DNA of 23,817 nucleotides from Myxococcota bacterium (GTDB lineage Bacteria > Myxococcota_C > UBA6777), in NCBI GenBank assembly GCA_963169055.1, contig CAUJFU010000056.1:1-23817 (forward strand), in the 5' to 3' direction. The translations under genes were made by a program, and so were the position numbers. Every line of letters starts with the position of its first letter. The stretch's first letter is position 1. This document shows positions 6,696-14,715 of this stretch, in pieces. The notes beneath the pieces were generated by a model that saw only the letters and a list, made by a program, of their open reading frames with translations, did no database searches and was not told the origin of the DNA.

Positions 6696-9298
6696 ATCCC
6701 AAGCGGATACCCAGACGGCCCTCCCCCACAAAAATACGCCGGCACAGACAACGACATCACCGTGAACCAAGACGCCTTTGAAAAAGCCATCGCCGTCCCG
6801 GGCGGACCCGACTCTGTCGCGCTTCCGCACTCGACTTCCAACCACTTGCCGTCTCGATCCAAACGCTGCCACGTCCCTCCTCCGCAGCCTTGCTCAGCAC
6901 ACACAAAGTCCCCCATGATCGTCGTATGCGCGGGCGTCCCAACAAACGCATAGATCTGTCCCATCTCTTCGTACAAAGCAGAGCAAACTCCCCGATTGAT
7001 CGCCTCTGCGCTTTCTTTCTCCGCCAACGTGCGCACCCATTTCCATCGGCGATCCGCCCCACGCAACGCCAAGAAAAAGTGACGATCTGAATGGGGACGC
7101 TCTCGCACCAGATCGCCCAACACAAGGCGATCTTTGAACTGCCCACACAACACCCACTCTCCTGTCTCCGTCACCCAAAAAAACGGATCAAGGATCCCCA
7201 CTTCTCCGAAAGCTTCCGCTTCCGCCCATCCCTGCTGCGGATCGATCCGCGCCACAACTCCCCGATACTCGGTGCCTTTGTAAGGCAGTTTGATCGTCCC
7301 CAACGTCGCATCCGCTTGGAACATCCCACCCGCCCACACTTGCTTTTGCCCGGTCACTTGCAACGTGCGGATATACACAAAGCGTGCGCTGATTGTATGC
7401 ACCCAAAGCCACGTCCCCTCCGCCGTCATCGCCCCCACAAAGCCATCCACCCACCCCACCAACGACCGCTGAAATGCACCCAACTGGATCGTTCCCCCAA
7501 ACGACCCCGACACATACACCGTCCCTTCCGCATCGATCGCAAGCCCCCCCGCATCTTCATCTTGCACACTCCCAAACGTCCGAAGAAATCGGATACTTCC
7601 GTCTCCACGAAGCCTCGCCAAAAACAGATCCGCTCGCCCCACCGACGTCACTTGTCGACCTTCGATCTCCAACATCCCCGTATAATGGCCCCACAACACG
7701 ATATCACCATCGGGAGCCGCTGCCACCGCTCGAATCGTATGCCTCCCCTTCCCTCGAATGCCCAACAGCCACCGCACACTCCCATGCTCATCCACCCGCG
7801 CCACAAACTGGACATCCACCCCCGTCTCATCCAACAAACGCAATCCCGCCACATCCATTCTCCCCAAATAACAGCCCACCACCACCAGATCGCCGTCCTT
7901 GGTCCGCGCCATCCGCGCATGTTGCAAACTCTGGTTGCGCGCAAGCCCCAACGCCCAAGTATCCCCAACAAACCCCACTTCGACCGCCTCTTCGAGCGTA
8001 TGACCCGCTTGATCTTCGATCCGCAACGTCAACATACACCGATCTTGCGCAGGTTTTTGCGAAGGGGCCGTCCATTGCGGCTGATCTCGCTCGGCATCAT
8101 CAAAACGCCCCGCACATCCGCCACCACCATCCGACCACCGATAACGCAGCGATCCGCCATCCCCTTCTTCGACACCCACTTCAAACCCCGTGGTCATCGC
8201 AGGCTGCAACCGATGCCGGATCGCTCGTGCGTTGTGCAAGGTCGGCCCTCGTAAAAAGACCATTTTCTCGGTCAAACCGACACGAAACACAGGAAGATGC
8301 ACCGAGACAACTGCCTTTCCTTGCCGATCATCCAACACACGCAACAGCAACCGCACCTTCGCAGCCTGTACCGTCGCAGCCATCTCCCAACGAAAGTGCT
8401 CTTCCGCGATCGGCTTGACCTCCCCCACATCGGCCTCCCACACGATACGCACTCTTTCTTGCGGATCATCCGAAGCCCACACTCGCAGTTCGATCGACTC
8501 ACCACCTTTTGCTTCGGGGCGATCGACCCACACACCCCACAAGCGCGGCGCTCGGTTCACCGCTCGCATCTCCCCCATCACAGGGCGCAAACACAACCAC
8601 CAGACTCCCTCTTGACCCTCTCGGACTTTTGCCCCTCCCACCTCCACGCTCGCCACCACCCGTCCCCTCGCATCCAACGCCTCTGCTTGCACCGACAACG
8701 CCTCCGCCTCGGACAGTCCCTCTATCACCGTACTCCAAACACCCCGTTCTTCCGATAGATCCGCTGTTCTCTTCTGCTGCCCACCGCCCCACGCGATCCG
8801 CGCTACCACCTTCTCGATCCCAACGCCGCGCAAGCCCGCGACTACCGCGATCACACGCACCCGCCCTTTTTCTCTTACCCACTCCGAAATAGTCTCTGGC
8901 TCGACCATCGGTGATTCGCTGTGACCTTCGTTCTCCTGATCTTGTTCTCCCCCATCTGCCGTGTTTTCTGAACGATCGGCTGTGTTCTCTTGTGTGGTGG
9001 GTTCCTGCTTTTCTCTTCCTTTTCGCCCTACGCACGCCCCGCACACGCACTGCTCGGACGCTTCGCAACCTTGGTCGCTACGACAAATACTCCCCATCGA
9101 CGAGCAGGATACGCACACACCACACGAACAGATCTGCCCCATCACGCAAAGACGCGACTCGTCACATGCGTTCCCCAAAAAAGAACACGGCAGTTCGCGA
9201 TCTTCACAAGAAAACAGTAAGCTTCCCAAGAACATAACAAACCAGAAAGTACACCGCCCTTTCTTTCGTTCGAGCGCTCTTGTACTTTTTCTCCACAT
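6653..9298 (-). CDS. Large lipoprotein: Cys-rich module, Ig-like domains, SBBP-like beta-propeller
   Basis: An 881-residue predicted lipoprotein. The signal peptide ends in a lipobox FSC, with C31 the lipidated residue. A Cys-rich stretch follows (residues 31-90, about a dozen Cys in CxxxC / CxCGxC patterns) and then an acidic linker rich in E, N and Q. Residues 140-250 and 255-355 look like beta-sandwich domains (APRLWGVWVD, then GESIELRVWASDDP), and 360-447 like a third (YRWSDGGGGCAG). From about 450 to 860 there are repeated blades of the SBBP type (dG-x-(I/V)-(V/L)-x-G-x-(Y/F) ... dlFlaR-x-dG-x-(I/V)-(R/W)). The ATG at 9298 has a GGAG 9 nt upstream; an earlier in-frame ATG at 9313 has none. 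The last 14 residues come from the 44-bp tandem repeat. Likely a surface or periplasmic-face lipoprotein, function unknown, paralogous to the divergent neighbour. Confidence 0.8.
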   Translation of the reverse strand: MWRKSTRALERKKGRCTFWFVMFLGSLLFSCEDRELPCSFLGNACDESRLCVMGQICSCGVCVSCSSMGSICRSDQGCEASEQCVCGACVGRKGREKQEPTTQENTADRSENTADGGEQDQENEGHSESPMVEPETISEWVREKGRVRVIAVVAGLRGVGIEKVVARIAWGGGQQKRTADLSEERGVWSTVIEGLSEAEALSVQAEALDARGRVVASVEVGGAKVREGQEGVWWLCLRPVMGEMRAVNRAPRLWGVWVDRPEAKGGESIELRVWASDDPQERVRIVWEADVGEVKPIAEEHFRWEMAATVQAAKVRLLLRVLDDRQGKAVVSVHLPVFRVGLTEKMVFLRGPTLHNARAIRHRLQPAMTTGFEVGVEEGDGGSLRYRWSDGGGGCAGRFDDAERDQPQWTAPSQKPAQDRCMLTLRIEDQAGHTLEEAVEVGFVGDTWALGLARNQSLQHARMARTKDGDLVVVGCYLGRMDVAGLRLLDETGVDVQFVARVDEHGSVRWLLGIRGKGRHTIRAVAAAPDGDIVLWGHYTGMLEIEGRQVTSVGRADLFLARLRGDGSIRFLRTFGSVQDEDAGGLAIDAEGTVYVSGSFGGTIQLGAFQRSLVGWVDGFVGAMTAEGTWLWVHTISARFVYIRTLQVTGQKQVWAGGMFQADATLGTIKLPYKGTEYRGVVARIDPQQGWAEAEAFGEVGILDPFFWVTETGEWVLCGQFKDRLVLGDLVRERPHSDRHFFLALRGADRRWKWVRTLAEKESAEAINRGVCSALYEEMGQIYAFVGTPAHTTIMGDFVCAEQGCGGGTWQRLDRDGKWLEVECGSATESGPPGTAMAFSKASWFTVMSLSVPAYFCGGGPSGYPLGITLRKRPRILPLGP

Positions 9299-9363
9299 CT
9301 CACTGTACTCCATCTTTAAGGCAGAGAGACTACTCTAACCAAAAGTGTCGTGTGTTGGAAAGC

Positions 9364-11325
9364 ATGGGTGCATTTTTTTTTCTTCTCTCTCGAACGATCC
9401 GACTTGCTGGGGTTGTTTTTGTGGGGCGTTGCCCCACACCCCGCCATAGACGTTCGCCCCTTGACCCCGTGTTTGGCGAACAGATCACAGTTTTTCAAAC
9501 CAACGATCCTGTCACTTGTGCGCATACGAACACGGGCTTTTTGTTAACAAGTGACTTCTTCCTCCTCTCGCAGTCCTTTTTCACGAAGAACAGATCCACG
9601 GGCTTTTTATCAACAAATCACTTCTTCCTCCTTGCGTTGATCGCTTGGTTCGCGCTGTCAGGTTGCATCAATCAAAGCGGTCAATGCCGCTCAAACCGCC
9701 AATGCACCAACGGATTTTCTTGCTTTCGCGGCCTCTGCTTACGCTCTCCCAACTCCGCCGAACCTTCGCCCCCTGATCTGTCCGATGCTTCCACATCCGA
9801 AACCTCCGAGATCCCACTCCCAGAAACCACCCTAGATGGCTCTTCGGAAATCCCCCAAGAGTCCGCATCTTCGGAGCCTTCATCGACAGAACACACCTCT
9901 GAACCAGTCCACGAATCCAGCGCAGAACAAACTCCCTCCAATCTCCCGTGGATACGCTTTTTTCGAGCCGATCAAGCCATCACCATCACCGATCAACAAC
10001 GTCATCCAAACGGAGATCTTCTCGTCGGTGGGTGGCTTCATGGCGATCAAGCCGAACTAGCAGGACTTTCCGTGACCGACGCACAAGCCAACCGCCGTCA
10101 AGCTTTTTTGCTGCGCCTTTCGCCCACAGGAGCGGCGCGATGGGTCAAGGTATGGGGAGCCGAAGGCGACGAAGCCCTTACATCCATCGCTATCCATCCA
10201 CAAGCAGGGATCTATCTGCTCGGAACATACACCAGCGCGGTGCTTACGCTCGGCAACCACCGCCTGCCCAAGCACAAAGGTGTTAGCAGTTTTCTGATGC
10301 GCCTCAACGAAGACGGTGATGTCCTGTGGGCGCGCTCGGCAGGTGGAGAGGGCGATGTGCTCGCAAGCGCCCTTGCGATCGGAGAAAACGACGTCTTCTA
10401 TGTTGCTGGGCAATTCTATGGAAAAGATCTCCTACTTTTTGATGGTCGCCTCTACAGCACCCCGTCTCCTTCGGTGTATCAAGGGGCCGACTTTCTTTCG
10501 CAGCTTGACCTGAACGGTCGAGACCGTTGGACGTTGGCCTACGGAAGCGCGACCCAAGGTCTCCTCCTCCCAAAGATCGCTCTTGCTCAAACAGCCGCCT
10601 CTCCTCCCTCGCACAACCTCTACATCACCCATCGCTTTTACTTGACGCTCCCTGCTCCCTCCATCAAAAGCGCCGGACTACGCGCCATGACCGACGGACA
10701 AGATCCCTACGTGATGCACGTCCGCTCCGATGGGCATCCTGTCTGGGCCGATCTTTTCTATGCCGTCTCAGGCGACGAGATCCCACAAGCCCTTTGCGCC
10801 GCATCTTCGGGAGTTTTCTTGGCGGGAACCTATCGCGGAGAATTGTTCTCTTCCGAACATCTCCCTTTGTTTTCTTCCCCCCAAGACAGCGGATTCATCG
10901 CCCATTGGGATACACAAGGCAAACTTCAATGGACACAACAACTCACCGCCACCACCGCCACTTCAGCCGTACGCCTACAAAGTCTTGCACAAACCTCCCA
11001 AGGTATCGCTCTTTTGGGTGATTTCCAAGGTGATATCCAACTCCCCTCTGCGATATCACCCAACCACAAAGCCCAAAGCAACCGCGATATCTTCCTCGCA
11101 ACACTCGATCCACAAGGCCGCTGGCGTAGTTTCCGAACCTTGCACGGATCCCACGCACAGACCGCCCAAGGGCGCTTGCTCGCTCAACCCGACGGCAGCT
11201 TTGTTCTCTCAGGAACCACAAACTCCCCTACACTTGTTTGGGCAGACTCTCGCTTCCCTACACCGCAAAACAACCCCACTCAAACCGTCGTCTTTCTCCT
11301 TCACACCGAAAGGCTTTTGCCATGA
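9364..11325 (+). CDS. Lipoprotein with SBBP-like beta-propeller; uncertain, element-disrupted start
   Basis: The mature part is clear. Lipobox ALSGC (Cys codon at 9664-9666), a short Cys module (CRSNRQCTNGFSCFRGLC), a Ser/Glu/Pro-rich linker, and about 450 residues of propeller blades (HPNGDLLVGGWLHG, AFLLRLSPTGAARWVKVWG, NEDGDVLWARSAGGEGD). These match the C-terminal half of the divergent lipoprotein. The start is not clear. The frame has no ATG close before the lipobox. The ATG at 9364 is preceded by GGAAAG, but 30-60 codons after it translate a dispersed intergenic element (9396-9555). A TTG at 9541 would give a signal peptide of 41 residues but has no Shine-Dalgarno. The region just before the lipobox also contains a 66-bp in-frame duplication. 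The gene may be expressed from 9364, from 9541, or be impaired. Its stop (TGA) overlaps an ATG as ATGA at 11322. Confidence 0.72.
   Translation: MGAFFFLLSRTIRLAGVVFVGRCPTPRHRRSPLDPVFGEQITVFQTNDPVTCAHTNTGFLLTSDFFLLSQSFFTKNRSTGFLSTNHFFLLALIAWFALSGCINQSGQCRSNRQCTNGFSCFRGLCLRSPNSAEPSPPDLSDASTSETSEIPLPETTLDGSSEIPQESASSEPSSTEHTSEPVHESSAEQTPSNLPWIRFFRADQAITITDQQRHPNGDLLVGGWLHGDQAELAGLSVTDAQANRRQAFLLRLSPTGAARWVKVWGAEGDEALTSIAIHPQAGIYLLGTYTSAVLTLGNHRLPKHKGVSSFLMRLNEDGDVLWARSAGGEGDVLASALAIGENDVFYVAGQFYGKDLLLFDGRLYSTPSPSVYQGADFLSQLDLNGRDRWTLAYGSATQGLLLPKIALAQTAASPPSHNLYITHRFYLTLPAPSIKSAGLRAMTDGQDPYVMHVRSDGHPVWADLFYAVSGDEIPQALCAASSGVFLAGTYRGELFSSEHLPLFSSPQDSGFIAHWDTQGKLQWTQQLTATTATSAVRLQSLAQTSQGIALLGDFQGDIQLPSAISPNHKAQSNRDIFLATLDPQGRWRSFRTLHGSHAQTAQGRLLAQPDGSFVLSGTTNSPTLVWADSRFPTPQNNPTQTVVFLLHTERLLP
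9396..9555 (+). repeat. Dispersed structured element, copy 1
   Basis: This is a divergent copy of an intergenic family of about 150 bp also found at 16378, 18223 and 19143 (reverse). Shared blocks in order: GGTTNGNTTTTGTGGGG, an inverted repeat (GTGGGGC..GCCCCAC), TTGACCCCGTGTTGGCGAA, CAGTTTTTCAAACCAACGA, and the tail ACGAACACGGGCTTTTTG. This copy overlaps the 5' end of the lipoprotein reading frame. Confidence 0.75.
9531..9662 (+). repeat. 66-bp in-frame tandem duplication in a signal-peptide region
   Basis: CACGGGCTTTTT...CAACAAnTCACTTCTTCCTCCT occurs at 9531 and at 9597, exactly 66 bp (22 codons) apart. Both copies encode TGFL(L/S)T(S/N)(D/H)FFLL. The second copy runs directly into the lipobox. 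The left copy begins inside the tail of the dispersed element, so the duplication arose from that tail. Confidence 0.8.
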
Positions 11326-11390
11326 CGATCATCCGCGAAACCACTTTTTGTTTCTCGCTCGTTGTCTTTATGGATGCGACTCTTGCATGA
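11322..11390 (+). other. Possible leader mini-ORF 1 (22 aa), ATGA-coupled
   Basis: ATG at 11322 overlaps the stop of the preceding lipoprotein gene as ATGA. The frame reads MTIIRETTFCFSLVVF and ends at TGA 11388-11390, which itself overlaps the next ATG. It may be translated by re-initiation or be a relic of the duplicated start region. No family is recognised. Confidence 0.3.
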
Positions 11391-11461
11391 CGATCATTCG
11401 CGAAACCACCCCCGACCCGCTGCAATCCTTTCTCTCAAACGCCGACAGGATCATCCCATGA
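11387..11461 (+). other. Possible leader mini-ORF 2 (24 aa), ATGA-coupled
   Basis: It begins MTIIRETTPDP, sharing its first eight residues with mini-ORF 1. Its TGA (11459-11461) overlaps ATG 11458 as ATGA. That third ATG opens a frame that runs out of phase into the next gene. This gives a chain of three stop/start overlaps before the true start at 11525. Confidence 0.3.
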
Positions 11462-11524
11462 AACTCGCCTTGCAGCGCGTCCTATCCACGCGCATGACCT
11501 CTCAAACGCCGACAGGATCATCCC

Positions 11525-12748
11525 ATGAAACCCACACAACACATCACTCCGTACACCGCTTCTTCGCGCCTTGCGCCTCTCTCAAATGTCCGATGGTTCG
11601 GTTCTCTTGTCGCCTTTCTCTTCGTTGTCAGTACATGGTCGGCTTGCCAAGTCCCCACCAGCACCGAAGCCACCACCGAAAAAACCACCGAACCCTCCGC
11701 CGAGATCGCCAAAGAATCCCAATCCACCGAACCTTCCGGCGAATCCTCCGCCGAGATCGCCCAAGAACCCAGCCCATCCGACACTCTCCCTTCCGAATCA
11801 ACCTCCGATGCTCTCCCCTCTGAGTCGATCACCGACGCTACCCCCTCCGAACCAACCACCGACGCGATGCCCGACGCCCAAGAACCCCTCCTCCCCGACC
11901 CCAACGAACCCCTCGCAGATCAACCTTCTCCCGACACACCGAACGAACACAGCAACGAGCTTTCTCCCGACACACCGAGCGAACACAACAGCGAACCTTC
12001 TCCCGACACACCGAGCGAACACAGCAACGAACTTTCTCCTGAAACACTCAGCGAACCTTCTCCCGAACAAGCCACCAAGACCTTTGTTTTGGAAGGTATC
12101 GTCGCAGACTTCTTTGCGCCGGGAAACCCCACGCTTGGCGGTGTGAAGGTCTGCCTCTACCAACGCCCAAGTACGCCGTGTGTTCTCTCTGCGCAAGATG
12201 GAAGCTATGTCCTCTCAGGGGTTCCTTATGATACAGAGATCGCCGTCACCTTCGAGGACAGCGTGCGCGATCTCGTTCCCATGATGTTTCCTTTTTACGT
12301 CGATTCAAAGACCTTTTCTCGGGGCATCCCAAGAATCCGTGCGGAGATGTACACCAAAACCACCGCAGCACAGATCGCCGCCTTGCTTGGCGTCAGCACC
12401 CTCGACTGGACAAAGGCCCAAGTCGGTGCCGAGATCCAAGAACTCAACCCCTTCCTCAAGCCTGTTGTCGGTGGGACTGTCGTGATGACCCCCGCCTCAG
12501 GAACTGGCCCGATCTATATCCCCGACCCCGGGCAAAGCAGCGCCACATCCACCCAAAGCACAGGACTTGCGGTCTTTTTTAACGTCGCCCCCAACCAAGA
12601 TTACGACTTTGTCTACTCCCATCCCCAACGTCGATGCTCTCCCGACGACCGCACCCGACGCACCGCCAACACCTCCCGCATCACCACCGTCGCAGGATGG
12701 TTTGTTGTCACCTCTTGGCTTTGCGATCCCCTCCCTCCCACCCCTTAA
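11525..12748 (+). CDS. Lipoprotein with low-complexity repeat stalk and carboxypeptidase-regulatory-like domain
   Basis: A 407-residue predicted lipoprotein. The signal peptide (hydrophobic core VAFLFVVSTWS) ends at a lipobox-like WSAC, with C41 the likely lipidation site. Residues 42-180 are a Ser/Thr/Pro/Glu-rich stalk with no Cys, whose end is built of 12-residue repeats (SPDTPSEHSNEL type). Residues about 185-260 look like a carboxypeptidase-regulatory-like beta-sandwich (LGGVKVCLYQ, DGSYVLSGVPY). The remaining 150 residues form a domain I do not recognise, rich in Thr, Gly and Pro, with one Cys late in the chain. The start is set by AGGA 8 nt upstream of the ATG. It shares lipoprotein stalk style, not sequence, with the two preceding lipoproteins and converges on the caspase A gene 65 bp away. 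Function unknown. Confidence 0.82.
   Translation: MKPTQHITPYTASSRLAPLSNVRWFGSLVAFLFVVSTWSACQVPTSTEATTEKTTEPSAEIAKESQSTEPSGESSAEIAQEPSPSDTLPSESTSDALPSESITDATPSEPTTDAMPDAQEPLLPDPNEPLADQPSPDTPNEHSNELSPDTPSEHNSEPSPDTPSEHSNELSPETLSEPSPEQATKTFVLEGIVADFFAPGNPTLGGVKVCLYQRPSTPCVLSAQDGSYVLSGVPYDTEIAVTFEDSVRDLVPMMFPFYVDSKTFSRGIPRIRAEMYTKTTAAQIAALLGVSTLDWTKAQVGAEIQELNPFLKPVVGGTVVMTPASGTGPIYIPDPGQSSATSTQSTGLAVFFNVAPNQDYDFVYSHPQRRCSPDDRTRRTANTSRITTVAGWFVVTSWLCDPLPPTP
11926..12069 (+). repeat. 36-bp coding tandem repeat, four units
   Basis: Units at 11926, 11962, 11998 and 12034, each 36 bp and beginning TTCTCCCGACACACCGA, encode 12-residue repeats PSPDTPSEHSNE. The first three are nearly identical; the fourth is diverged. 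They form part of the extracellular stalk of the lipoprotein and could vary in number between strains. Confidence 0.92.
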
Positions 12749-12813
12749 AAAATACGAGCCAAGAAGCGAGAAGAGAAAGCCGCCCGTAGCAACGGCATGG
12801 GAAGAAAAAGAGC

Positions 12814-14688
12814 TCAAAACAGTAGGCGGTTGGGGCCAAAGCGAAAGCGAACCCCGACGCGCAAGCTGTAAGTTGCAAATAACCGAAACACCCGATGCTG
12901 CGCTTCTTGCACAAAGGCAGGGTGTCCGCCACCTTCTGCGGAGACCAACAGTGCCCATCGCTGATCCAACCAGATCCCCAATTGGCACAACAGCCCGCCT
13001 TGAACGGAAAAGGACGGGATCGCTTGTTCATTGAGATCATGCAGCAGCACACCCACCCCAAGATACGCGCCCACAAACAAGTCGAGACGATCCCACTGGT
13101 GGCGATATCCCCCTTCTCCGCGCAAGTTCAACCAGTTTTGCCAAAAAGCTTTCGATGTTCCGTCTTGTTGCAGAAACGACACAGGCCCAAGCCCCGTTCC
13201 CACCGAGATCGCCGCGTAGCGCCAACGCATCCCCACCGACAACATGCCCATCCAATCGCCTTCTGGAAGTTTAAACAAACCGTTGCTGCCCCACATACCT
13301 CCCTGCAATTCGAGGCTCCAATCTTCCGTTAGATCGGCCTGTTCCATCAAGTGCATCGGCAAGATCGGCTCTCCTTTGGCTCCCACGCCTGTTTGATGAC
13401 AGGGGATCTCCTGCCAAAGCGCAGGTTGAAGCTCGATCCGCTGCGATGGGGCGACCTCTAACGCATACGAGCGGCAGCGTTTGGTCTTTGCGTCTTGGTG
13501 GAACAAGATCCCTTTTCCTACCACCACGGGCAGTTTCGCAACAGCGCGTTGCGCGGTATTCCACGAAAGTTGGGCATCACCGATCAGAACTTTGAAACGC
13601 CCTTGGAGGGTTGTTGGGATCTCAAGAATGCTCTTGTATGTGGCGGCCAAGGCGTAGGCATCGCGGCCTTGATGAAGCTTCCATTCGGTGGGCGTTTGCC
13701 CGTGGGTGTCGCGGGCCACAAGGGGACGCACATAGTTGGCGAGATCGTCCATCGAGATCGTACCTTTGTTGCCGCGTTCTGCGCGCCCTGCGAGCCCACG
13801 CAAAAAATGATGTGTAAAGATCGATCCTTTGAGCTTTTGGGATTCAAAGGCGAGTTGATCGTCTGCGGTCGATGCGAGGATATGGATGGTTTGCGCGTTG
13901 GGATCGTTTTGATGTAGGTACTTTTTGAGATCCGCCGACACAAAGATCGGCTCGACGCCTTTGGGGAGTTGTTGTTGCGCGATGGCGCGGCGAAAGTTCA
14001 CAGCGTTACCAAAATGCTTTGCGATCATGCCGCTATAGCAAGCATCGATCAACGCAAAGCGCCTTGGGATCCGCAAGTCTTGTAGAAAGGAAGCAAACTC
14101 TGCGTAGGAGATCGGGGCTTTGGGGTCTGGCGTAAGTGAAGATGCGTTCCCCCAAGACATCGGTGGAGGCCCTGTGTGAAGGTGGTTTTTGTCGGCATGG
14201 CCACTATAATAAAAGAAAAACGTGGTCACGCCTTTTTCTCGAATCAAACGCTTGACGGTCGCAAAAGCAGTACGGATGGCTTGAGGATCTTGGTTTCCCA
14301 ACACCAAAGTAGGGGGTAAAAAAAAGCCCAGATGCCGCAAAGCATCGCGCATCCGACGAAGATCACCTTTGACAGCATAAGCAAGGCGCGGTTCGGCCCC
14401 CCACCCGTATTCGTTGGCGATCACCAGCGCCAAGCGAACATCGCGCCCCTTGTGATGTTTCTTGGGATCGGTGCTGGTTCGGGCCTTTTTGTGCTGGTCT
14501 GCCTCGGCACTTCTATCGATCGAAGCTTCGGCCTGTTCCCCCCAGAAAAGAGTCCCAAAGATCGCGAAACAAACGCACGTCAACATGGCTCCAACAGAGG
14601 ATCGTGTGGCGAAAAAATCGCCAAAGATCGCAAGACAAACACACTTTAACCCGCGTTTGACATCCCAAGGGCTGCTTATTCTTTCCAT
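12814..14688 (-). CDS. Module A: exported caspase-like (C14) protein with C-terminal outer-membrane beta-barrel
   Basis: A 624-residue protein. The N-terminus has two hydrophobic stretches and an export signal ending near EQAEAS. Residues about 83-350 are a caspase-like p20/p10 fold. Catalytic His is H164 in YYSGHAD and catalytic Cys is C217 in DACYSG. The later family motif GSIFTHHFLRGL is at about 288-299, followed by a loop in the usual place of the EF-hand-like turn. Residues 355-450 are a beta-rich linker with two Cys. Residues about 455-624 alternate polar and hydrophobic residues in strands (LSVGMRWRYAAISVG, LFVGAYLGVGVLL, LRVGVRFRFG) and end in Phe, the usual signature of an outer-membrane beta-barrel. 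The ATG at 14688 has GAGAG 8 nt upstream; a GTG at 14697 has none. It lies 27 nt behind the anti-sigma-like gene, in one operon. Expected role: a protease displayed at the outer membrane. Substrate is unknown. Confidence 0.85.
   Translation of the reverse strand: MERISSPWDVKRGLKCVCLAIFGDFFATRSSVGAMLTCVCFAIFGTLFWGEQAEASIDRSAEADQHKKARTSTDPKKHHKGRDVRLALVIANEYGWGAEPRLAYAVKGDLRRMRDALRHLGFFLPPTLVLGNQDPQAIRTAFATVKRLIREKGVTTFFFYYSGHADKNHLHTGPPPMSWGNASSLTPDPKAPISYAEFASFLQDLRIPRRFALIDACYSGMIAKHFGNAVNFRRAIAQQQLPKGVEPIFVSADLKKYLHQNDPNAQTIHILASTADDQLAFESQKLKGSIFTHHFLRGLAGRAERGNKGTISMDDLANYVRPLVARDTHGQTPTEWKLHQGRDAYALAATYKSILEIPTTLQGRFKVLIGDAQLSWNTAQRAVAKLPVVVGKGILFHQDAKTKRCRSYALEVAPSQRIELQPALWQEIPCHQTGVGAKGEPILPMHLMEQADLTEDWSLELQGGMWGSNGLFKLPEGDWMGMLSVGMRWRYAAISVGTGLGPVSFLQQDGTSKAFWQNWLNLRGEGGYRHQWDRLDLFVGAYLGVGVLLHDLNEQAIPSFSVQGGLLCQLGIWLDQRWALLVSAEGGGHPAFVQEAQHRVFRLFATYSLRVGVRFRFGPNRLLF
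14555..14649 (-). repeat. 66-bp in-frame duplication in the caspase A export signal
   Basis: CCAAAGATCGC...ACAAAC(G/A)CAC occurs at 14555 and at 14621, exactly 66 bp (22 codons) apart. In the protein this appears as two hydrophobic segments KCVCLAIFGDFF and TCVCFAIFGTLF. The second begins at an internal ATG (14586) with a GGAG upstream, so the gene could have two starts. Confidence 0.8.
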
Positions 14689-14715
14689 GCTAGACACTCT
14701 CTACTGTTTGCTCGA

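Larger units (their letters stand above)
11317..11531 (+). repeat. Two tandem duplications (65 and 67 bp) in the leader of the third lipoprotein
   Basis: A 28-bp sequence containing CATGACGATCAT(C/T)CGCGAAACCAC lies at 11317-11344 and again at 11383-11409 (period 65). A 33-bp sequence (CTCTCAAACGCCGACAGG...CCCATGAAAC) lies at 11432-11464 and 11499-11531 (period 67). The last copy carries the AGGA ribosome site and the ATG (11525) of the downstream gene. The earlier copies keep an ATG in similar context but in other frames. Confidence 0.9.

Noticed and set aside
7091-8418. Two long overlapping plus-strand frames (387 and 341 codons) opposite the large lipoprotein
   Set aside because: His/Pro/Arg-rich low-complexity translations without start signals, created by the codon bias of the minus-strand gene.
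12749-12813. Possible bidirectional terminator between the convergent lipoprotein and caspase A genes
   Set aside because: No stable inverted repeat with a T-run could be found by eye in the 65 bp.
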